A DNA stretch of 58,418 nt from an uncultured Eubacteriales bacterium. Its GTDB lineage: Bacteria > Bacillota > Clostridia > Christensenellales > Aristaeellaceae. The DNA lies in contig CACWZI010000023.1 in the NCBI GenBank assembly GCA_902765305.1, forward strand, positions 1 to 58,418, read 5' to 3'. Shown here one piece after another: positions 53,153 to 58,418 of this stretch. Position 1 is the first letter of the stretch. Each line of letters starts with the position of its first letter. Position numbers and translations under genes: made by a program. The notes under the pieces were generated by a model. The model ran no database searches, was not told the DNA's origin, and was given only the letters and a program-made list of their open reading frames with translations.

Positions 53153-55018
53153 CTAATAAATAACGATCGCGACCGTGCCGCGCTTGCAGTGCTCGTACAG
53201 CCACTTGGCGTCCTCCACGGTCAAACGGATGCAGCCGTGGGAGGCCGGATTGCCCAGGGCATACAGCGAGCCGCTGCGCAGGCTGTTCTCGTTGTCCGAG
53301 CTGTAGATCACCGAGTGGAACATGATGTCGCCGGTGACTTCGAAGGAATACTGGGCCCAACAGTTGAACTTTTCAAAGTGGTGCCAGCGGTTGACGGGAT
53401 GGCCGTCCAGGAACACGCCCCGGGGCGTGCTGTCGTGCAGGCCGGTGGAGCAGGTGAAGGTCTTTTGCAGGTCGTACTGCCCTTTGTCGTTCAGCGCGTA
53501 GACGCTGACGGTCTGGCTGTCGATGCTCACCTCGACGCGGTAGGGGAAGGGATTCGAACGGGCCTCGGTGGTGAACAGCAGGTCCATCGTATCGCCGTCG
53601 GCCCGACCGGTGGTCTTCAGGCCGTTGGCGGACTGGAAGGATCTGAGCGCCGCGCGGCTGTCACTGCCCAGATGACCGTCCACGCCGCTCTTGTCCAGGT
53701 AGAGCAGGGTGTACAGGCGACTCTGTACCCGGCGAATCTCGTCGCTGCTGTCGGCGCTTTCCGAGCGGTAGCTCAACAGGCCGTCCACCAGCGTCTCCAC
53801 CGCCTCGGCGCTCAGATGCTTTGAGTCGGCGAAAAGCGGGGCGTTGGGGTCTTTCTGGGTGGAGAGATAGCCGTACAACCGCTCGATGGCGCTTGCCATG
53901 GCGTCGCCGTACTGGCCGGTGGGCATCTTCGTCAGCATGCCGCCCCGCACCAATGCCTCCTCCACGTCCCGGACGACCTGGCCGCTGTCGCCGGTGGCGA
54001 TGGCATGGGGTACGCAGAACTCGGCCCTGGCCGGGTTTGGGGCAAACAGGGCGTCGACGGTTTCCCTGTCGATCACGCCCGGATTACCCAGGCCTTCCTG
54101 GCTCTTGAACAGGTTCAGCGCGGCGATGCTGTCGTCATCCAGCACATCGTCGGCGGGCAGGTCGCTGTAACCCAGCTGGACCAGGCGGCGCTCGATGCGC
54201 AGGGCCTCGCTGTCGCTCTGGCCGGGGGTCACGCCCCGCAGGTAGGAGGAATAGCCGTCGTCATACAGGCGGTATTGGGTCATCGGGCTGGCCGTGCCGT
54301 CATCGATGATTTCGTCGGCATGGCCCTGGGCGATCAGGTGCCGCTGGAAGGCGGCCACGGCGTTCGCGGTGGATTGGCCGTAGTTCTCGTCGGCAGCGCC
54401 GTCAAAGAAGCCGAGCTGGGCCAGCCTTCTCTGAAGGCGCCCTACGGCTGCACCCTTGCTGCCCTGGGAAAGGGGGGCTGGCAGGACGACGGCACTGTCG
54501 GCATACAGCGCCTCCAGGGTATCGCGGCCGGCCTTGCCGTTGGCGGTCAGGCCGTTGAGCCGCTGGAACTGCTTCAGCGCAGCGATGGATCGGGGGCCGA
54601 TCACGCCGTCTGCCGTGCCCTGCAGGTAGCCCAGGTCGATCAGCCGCTGCTGCACGTCCTTCGCGCTGAGCGCGTTCATATCCACCCGGGTCAGGCTGCT
54701 TAGCGTGGCCTGGTCCAGATGACCGGTGGCCTCCAAGCCGTTCTGGGATTGGAAGGTACGCAGGGCATCGCCGGTCTTGGGCCCGCAGACGCCGTCGGCG
54801 CTGCCCGACAGCAGCCCCAGCGCGATCAGTCGTTTCTGGGCTGTGCGCACGCTCTCCCGCTCATCGTCCAGCACGCTGGCCGCTGCAGGTCTTTCCGCGG
54901 TGTCGTCAATGGCCTCGGCCAGCGCCGCGCCGTGCAGCGGCAGTGTCAGCGCGCAGCACAGCGCCAGTGTGCGAAGCGTTTTTTGACGTATGAATGAAAC
55001 GGTGTACGATCTGAACAT
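53153..55018 (-). CDS. L,D-transpeptidase with six peptidoglycan-binding-like repeats
   Basis: A 621-residue exported enzyme. After a signal peptide (about 12-36) come six PG_binding_1-type repeats (for example RLIALGLLSGSADGVCGPKT, RLIDLGYLQGTADGVIGPRS, RLAQLGFFDGAADENYGQST, RLVQLGYSDLPADDVLDDDS and RLYTLLYLDKSGVDGHLGSD); the fifth is degenerate. The C-terminal YkuD domain begins near residue 490 (VSIDSQTVSVYALND) and has the active-site Cys in ASHGCIRL with MFHSVIYSS before it. It makes 3-3 crosslinks or anchors proteins in the wall. ATG at 55018 follows GGGAGG. Confidence 0.93.
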   Translation of the reverse strand: MFRSYTVSFIRQKTLRTLALCCALTLPLHGAALAEAIDDTAERPAAASVLDDERESVRTAQKRLIALGLLSGSADGVCGPKTGDALRTFQSQNGLEATGHLDQATLSSLTRVDMNALSAKDVQQRLIDLGYLQGTADGVIGPRSIAALKQFQRLNGLTANGKAGRDTLEALYADSAVVLPAPLSQGSKGAAVGRLQRRLAQLGFFDGAADENYGQSTANAVAAFQRHLIAQGHADEIIDDGTASPMTQYRLYDDGYSSYLRGVTPGQSDSEALRIERRLVQLGYSDLPADDVLDDDSIAALNLFKSQEGLGNPGVIDRETVDALFAPNPARAEFCVPHAIATGDSGQVVRDVEEALVRGGMLTKMPTGQYGDAMASAIERLYGYLSTQKDPNAPLFADSKHLSAEAVETLVDGLLSYRSESADSSDEIRRVQSRLYTLLYLDKSGVDGHLGSDSRAALRSFQSANGLKTTGRADGDTMDLLFTTEARSNPFPYRVEVSIDSQTVSVYALNDKGQYDLQKTFTCSTGLHDSTPRGVFLDGHPVNRWHHFEKFNCWAQYSFEVTGDIMFHSVIYSSDNENSLRSGSLYALGNPASHGCIRLTVEDAKWLYEHCKRGTVAIVIY

Positions 55019-55060
55019 GACTGCCTCCCGGAAATCCAATGAATGACAAATTATTGCCAC

Positions 55061-55089
55061 TTAATAATATACCACGGGAATGTCGCCAA
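55061..55089 (-). promoter_or_regulatory. Possible promoter of the L,D-transpeptidase gene
   Basis: TTGGCG (55089..55084), a 17-base spacer and TATTAA (55066..55061), 43 bases before the start. Confidence 0.4.
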
Positions 55090-55277
55090 ACGGGGACGAC
55101 AACGTGACTTTATCCCGAAACCTGTGGGGCATCGCTTTGATTCATATTTTTCCATAACTTGAATTGAATGACAGTGACCAATTTCCAGCGTAAATCAGCG
55201 CACATCGGTCAAAATAGTTGCAGGCTGAACGGCCAAAGCGCCGCAAGGTCGAAACGATATGAAAGGAGTCATTCAAA

Positions 55278-55496
55278 ATGGCGAGCAACAATTCCAACAA
55301 CCAGATCAATGTTCCCGAGGCGCGCGAGGCGATGCGTAACATGAAGCACGAGGTGGCCAACGAGCTGGGCATCACCCTGAACCAGGGCTACAACGGTAAC
55401 CTGTCCTCCAAGGACGCCGGCCACATCGGCGGAAACATGGTCAAGAAGATGATCGAGGCCCAGGAGCGCCAGATGAGCGGCGGCAACCGCTACTGA
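55278..55496 (+). CDS. Alpha/beta-type small acid-soluble spore protein
   Basis: A 72-residue DNA-binding protein that coats and protects spore DNA. The family core is present: MKHEVANELGI, GYNGNLSSKDAGHIGG and MVKKMIEAQE. The N-terminal segment is Asn-rich. An AAAGGAG precedes the ATG. No convincing sigma-G promoter could be assigned; CAAAATA at 55210-55216 resembles a -10 but its -35 is poor. It is direct evidence of endospore formation. Confidence 0.95.
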   Translation: MASNNSNNQINVPEAREAMRNMKHEVANELGITLNQGYNGNLSSKDAGHIGGNMVKKMIEAQERQMSGGNRY

Positions 55497-55516
55497 TCCA
55501 TCTTCCCGACGGCGGT

Positions 55517-55553
55517 CCTTTGTCCCGGGTTCTCCGGGGCGAAGGGCTTTTTT
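55517..55553 (+). terminator. Terminator after the spore protein gene
   Basis: A 12-bp stem with G-U pairs (55517-55528 with 55534-55545), then GCTTTTTTATTT. Confidence 0.82.
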
Positions 55554-55554
55554 A

Positions 55555-55584
55555 TTTACACACGCTGTCCGGGTATGGTATACT
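55555..55584 (+). promoter_or_regulatory. Promoter of the U32-like gene
   Basis: TTTACA (55555-55560), an 18-base spacer and TATACT (55579-55584), starting just after the T run of the spore-gene terminator. Confidence 0.65.
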
Positions 55585-55631
55585 GGAAAAGCCGCACAGT
55601 ACCTATGAGACCGAACAACAGGGTGATTGCT

Positions 55632-56528
55632 ATGAGAACGGCCTGTTACCACCTGCCGGGACTGTTTGAATTCCATGAATTGTATCGCGCTTTCCTGCCG
55701 CTGTTCAGGGCGCACAGGGAATACTTCTACGACTGGTGCGAGATCGGATCGATCTATGGCGCGCCTGCCGATTGCCTGTGGGGCGGGGGAAGGGTTGGCT
55801 TCGGAGAGGCTCGCCCGGGGGAGGTCGCGGCACTGATGCGGGATTGCGGCGTATCCGCCCGGCTCACCTTCAGCAATTCTCTGCTTCGGGAGGAACATCT
55901 TCGGGACAGAAAGTGCAATGCCCTGTGCGACCTGTTTGAAAACAGCGGCGCGGTCGCAAACGGCGTGATACTCTGCTCGGATTTGCTGCTCGACCACCTG
56001 CGCAGGCGGTATCCGGGCTTCTATTTTGTATCCTCAACGACAAAGGTGCTGACGGATTTTGCGCAGCTCGAGGCCGAGCTGAAGCGCCCGGAATTCCGCT
56101 TCGTGGTGCCGGACTTCAGGCTGAACTGGGCAATAGACCGGCTTTGCGCGCTGCCGGACGATCTGAAGCAAAAGGTGGAATTCCTGTGCAACGAGTGCTG
56201 CTGGTTTGATTGTCCGGACCGGAAGGCCTGCTATGAGAATGTCAGCCGGAAGAACCTGGGGGAGGACTGCGCCGACCACGTCTGCGCCTCACCGAACGCA
56301 AAGCGGGGCTATCGCTTTTCCGACGCGATGCAAAACCCCGGCTTCATCGGCATCGGAGACATTCAAGAAGTCTACCTGCCGGGGGGATTTTCCCATTTCA
56401 AGATCGAGGGCCGGAGCCTGGGCAGCGCGATCGTTCTGGAATTCCTGCTCTATTACATGACGAAGCCGGAGCATCAGCTGAGGGTGCGGGAGGAAATCTA
56501 CCTGGACAGTTCGCTGGATCTGTTTTAA
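55632..56528 (+). CDS. U32 peptidase-like (UbiU/UbiV-like) protein
   Basis: A 298-residue protein. It begins MRTACYHLPGLFEFHELY and proceeds through segments typical of a TIM barrel (ARLTFSNSLLREEHL, GVILCSDLLLDHLRRRYPGF, RFVVPDFRLNWAIDRL). NECCWFDCPDRKACYENV, together with a downstream DCADHVCAS, gives several Cys that fit the Fe-S-type motif of U32/UbiU-UbiV proteins. GFSHFKIEGRSLGSAIVLEF is a U32-like ending. Function is not known; the family includes RNA- and quinone-modifying enzymes. Start at 55632 is preferred; in-frame alternatives lie at 55605 and 55575. Confidence 0.6.
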   Translation: MRTACYHLPGLFEFHELYRAFLPLFRAHREYFYDWCEIGSIYGAPADCLWGGGRVGFGEARPGEVAALMRDCGVSARLTFSNSLLREEHLRDRKCNALCDLFENSGAVANGVILCSDLLLDHLRRRYPGFYFVSSTTKVLTDFAQLEAELKRPEFRFVVPDFRLNWAIDRLCALPDDLKQKVEFLCNECCWFDCPDRKACYENVSRKNLGEDCADHVCASPNAKRGYRFSDAMQNPGFIGIGDIQEVYLPGGFSHFKIEGRSLGSAIVLEFLLYYMTKPEHQLRVREEIYLDSSLDLF

Positions 56529-56532
56529 ATAC

Positions 56533-56561
56533 TTGCGTCACAGATGAATATTCGGTATAAT
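56533..56561 (+). promoter_or_regulatory. Promoter of the aldo/keto reductase gene
   Basis: TTGCGT (56533-56538), a 17-base spacer and TATAAT (56556-56561), 57 bases before the start. Confidence 0.65.
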
Positions 56562-56618
56562 AATACAAAGGCATCACATTGAACGCGACGGCTCAGAGAT
56601 TTGACGGGAGGTATTGGA

Positions 56619-57740
56619 ATGAGCGAAATACTGGAACGGAACACCTTTAAGCTGGGCTTCGGCCTCATGCGGCTGCCCAAGAATGCCGATGGCACCATCG
56701 ACATTCCCCAGGTCTGTCAGATGGCGGATCATTTCATCCAGGCTGGCGGGACCTATTTTGATACCGCCTACGTGTACGACAACGGCGCCAGCGAGGCGGC
56801 ACTGAAGGCGGCGGTGGTCGATCGCTACCCGAGGGAGAGCTTTACCGTCGCCACCAAGCTGAACGCGTGGCTGCAATGCCACGACGAGGCCAGCGCGAAG
56901 CAGCAGTTTTACACCAGCCTGGAGCGCACGGGCGCCGGCTATTTCGACTACTACCTGCTTCATGCGCTCCAGAGAAACAACTACAGGAAATATGACGAGT
57001 ACCACATCTGGGATTTTGTGAAGCAGATGAAGGCGAAGGGCCTGATCAGGCACTACGGCTTTTCCTTCCATGCCGATCCCGAGCTTTTGGAGGAGCTGCT
57101 GAAGGCCCATCCGGACGTGGAATTTGTTCAGCTCCAGATCAACTATGCGGACTGGGAGAACCCCGGCGTGGCCTCCAGGCGCAACCTTGAAATCTGCAAG
57201 GCCTATGGAAAGCCCGTCACGGTCATGGAGCCGGTGAAGGGCGGCGTGCTGGCGAACCCCATCGACAGCGTCAAGGCCATCCTGTCCGAGGCGAACCCGA
57301 AGGCGTCCTATGCCTCCTGGGCGATCCGTTTCGTGGCGAGCCATGAGAACATCATCACGGTGCTCTCCGGCATGAGCAATCTGGCGCAGATGGACGACAA
57401 CCTATCCTTCATGAAGGATTTCAAGCCCCTGGACGCCGACGAGCAGCGCGCGATCCACAAGGCCCAGTTTGCGCTGGACGCGGACAAGTCGATCCCCTGC
57501 ACGGGCTGCCGTTACTGCACCGAGGGCTGCCCGATGGGCATTCCCATCCCGGATATCTTTACCGTGGCCAACCGCCGCAAGGGCAGCCCGGAATTCAGGA
57601 CCAAGCGGGAGTACAGCATCGTCACCCAGGGCAAGGGCAAGGCGAGCGAATGTGTCCAGTGCGGCCAGTGCGAGGGCGCCTGCCCGCAGCATTTGCCGAT
57701 CATCAGCCTCCTGGAGACGTGCAGGGCCATGGAGGGCTAA
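56619..57740 (+). CDS. Aldo/keto reductase fused to a two-cluster ferredoxin domain
   Basis: A 373-residue oxidoreductase. Residues 1-280 form the AKR barrel: GLMRLPK, GGTYFDTAYVYDNG with the catalytic Asp/Tyr, LLHAL with the His, and VMEPVKGG. The C-terminal 90 residues contain two 4Fe-4S motifs, CTGCRYCTEGCP and CVQCGQCEGACP, giving eight cysteines. This architecture is common in anaerobic Firmicutes and couples carbonyl reduction to iron-sulfur electron transfer. Substrate unknown. ATG at 56619 follows GGGAGG. Confidence 0.92.
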   Translation: MSEILERNTFKLGFGLMRLPKNADGTIDIPQVCQMADHFIQAGGTYFDTAYVYDNGASEAALKAAVVDRYPRESFTVATKLNAWLQCHDEASAKQQFYTSLERTGAGYFDYYLLHALQRNNYRKYDEYHIWDFVKQMKAKGLIRHYGFSFHADPELLEELLKAHPDVEFVQLQINYADWENPGVASRRNLEICKAYGKPVTVMEPVKGGVLANPIDSVKAILSEANPKASYASWAIRFVASHENIITVLSGMSNLAQMDDNLSFMKDFKPLDADEQRAIHKAQFALDADKSIPCTGCRYCTEGCPMGIPIPDIFTVANRRKGSPEFRTKREYSIVTQGKGKASECVQCGQCEGACPQHLPIISLLETCRAMEG

Positions 57741-57760
57741 AAACCAGGAATGTGACATGT

Positions 57761-57782
57761 GCCTCCCCTTTCTTGGGGAGGC
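57761..57782 (+). terminator. Hairpin after the aldo/keto reductase gene
   Basis: GCCTCCCC (57761-57768) pairs with GGGGAGGC (57775-57782); the downstream T content is low, so it is a weak terminator candidate. Confidence 0.5.
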
Positions 57783-58017
57783 CTTGTCGTGTCAACCTCC
57801 GGTGCACCATCGTGTTTTACCCTTCACTTACATTTGACTAATATCCCGATCAAATACTCTATACATATCCCGCAGGCCTGTCGCGCTTGTCGATAACACA
57901 AGTGAGTGTTATAAAGATCATTGCCGATAACAGGCCGCTGCGCGGCGCGCTCAAACAGCCTGCGCGGCGAAAATGAAGACCGGGGAAATGACCCGATCCA
58001 AGGGGTATCTGAAATGA
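57783..58017. other. Non-coding stretch before the gene remnant
   Basis: No supportable gene. It contains a 7-bp inverted repeat (ATAACAC at 57893-57899, GTGTTAT at 57906-57912) and two direct copies of CTGCGCGGCG near 57940 and 57960. An ORF on the minus strand from 58140 to 57859 looks like a shadow. Confidence 0.4.
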
Positions 58018-58221
58018 ACAGCCGATGTCACCATATTCGTTGGGACTGACGGCATTCTCTACCCTGACATTACGAAGTGCTTCAGCCTCCTTGATGGTGA
58101 TCCGTCGAACGAACTGGTCATCGGAGAAGAGATGAATCACGTTTACCCGCTGTTCCCGATTCCGGAGGCGAAGCCCGCAGTGGATAAGATCATCCGGTTG
58201 ATCCGATCTGCGGGGAAATGA
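58018..58221 (+). pseudogene. C-terminal remnant of an alpha/beta-hydrolase (acetyl esterase-like)
   Basis: A 67-codon open stretch with no start codon, bounded upstream by an in-frame stop at 58015. It encodes FVGTDGILYPD and later ELVIGEEMNHVYPLFPIPEA, which match the C-terminal end of Aes/HSL-type esterases including the catalytic His. The segment between the two motifs is shorter than usual and the rest of the gene is missing, so it is probably a decayed copy. Confidence 0.5.
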
Positions 58222-58345
58222 GCTTTGGCAGCGCCATCATTTCAAGAGGGAAAAACAGTACACCCCAGCGCCTGAAATCAACTTCGAGGGCGTTTTATGG
58301 GACACATCCCGAGGTATACTCCGGTTTTTGACAGCAAAAACGAGA

Positions 58346-58390
58346 AAAAAGCCTCAAAAGGCCTGTAAATAGGTCAATTTGAGGCTTTTT
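58346..58390. terminator. Bidirectional terminator near the window end
   Basis: AAAAAGCCTCAAA (58346-58358) pairs perfectly with TTTGAGGCTTTTT (58378-58390). The stretch 58222-58345 before it holds no gene I can see. Confidence 0.85.
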
Positions 58391-58418
58391 AAAATTTGCC
58401 GGATACGCGTTACATCAA

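Noticed and set aside
55141-55216. A sigma-G promoter for the spore protein
   Set aside because: CATAACT and CAAAATA resemble the -10 but no TGMATA-like -35 is at the right distance; only mentioned in the gene entry.
57859-58140. A 93-codon minus-strand ORF at the right edge
   Set aside because: It lacks a ribosome binding site and recognisable motifs, and it overlaps the plus-strand hydrolase remnant, which has the better homology.
28152-58390. CRISPR array, prophage or transposon
   Set aside because: The repeats found are dispersed palindromes without regular spacers, and no integrase, transposase or phage structural gene is visible.

Overview
The window is 58.4 kb of high-GC DNA packed with genes, and it looks like the chromosome of an endospore-forming, probably anaerobic Clostridia-type Firmicute. 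The supporting markers are an alpha/beta small acid-soluble spore protein, a SCIFF peptide with its radical-SAM maturase, HemZ, a T-box leader ahead of thrS, strong AGGAGG ribosome binding sites, and many proteins with short MKK-type signal peptides. I see no tRNA or rRNA genes, no CRISPR array, no prophage and no intact insertion sequence. A species cannot be named from this sequence alone.

Layout. 1-500: 5' end of thrS (minus) with its T-box leader and promoter. 0.6-6.5 kb: a peptide ABC transporter operon, oppB-C-D-F plus a binding protein whose C-terminal segment has moved to the front. 6.5-19 kb: a housekeeping run of secD, secF, recJ, a bifunctional Rel, dtd, a metallo-beta-lactamase-fold hydrolase, hemZ and three consecutive cyclophilins. 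19-24.6 kb (minus): an ECF sigma factor and its membrane anti-sigma factor, followed by an IspD/TarI-like cytidylyltransferase, an FGGY kinase and a TagF-like polymer transferase. 24.8-28.2 kb: topB, a secreted unknown and long-form hpf. 28.2-32.4 kb (minus): a large solute-binding fusion, a tyrosine-rich secreted protein and a PLP lyase. 32.5-35.6 kb: scfA, scfB and an Orn/Lys/Arg-type decarboxylase. 35.8-44.4 kb: a WG-repeat/PstS-like fusion, a sodium symporter, a four-gene MBOAT-type O-acylation cluster and a nucleotidyltransferase. 44.5-55 kb: secreted cell-surface proteins (Ig-like/LRR protein, S10 peptidase, GDPD, L,D-transpeptidase), a YdcF-like protein, a degenerate response regulator and a nitroreductase. 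55.2-58.4 kb: a spore protein, a U32-like protein, a ferredoxin-fused aldo/keto reductase and the tail of a decayed hydrolase.

How it fits together. Much of the window serves the envelope: secretion (SecDF), extracytoplasmic folding (anchored and secreted cyclophilins), a putative polyol-phosphate polymer pathway, O-acylation, peptidoglycan crosslinking and surface adhesion. The points most worth checking are the circularly permuted OppA, the polyol kinase/cytidylyltransferase/transferase cassette with a cytidylyltransferase missing the usual HD-R motif, two independent sensor-like fusions of a repeat domain to a periplasmic-binding fold, a SecF with a very long acidic insertion, a regulator with a dead receiver domain, and a family of palindromic repeats lying at gene 3' ends, one of which has become part of a coding sequence.
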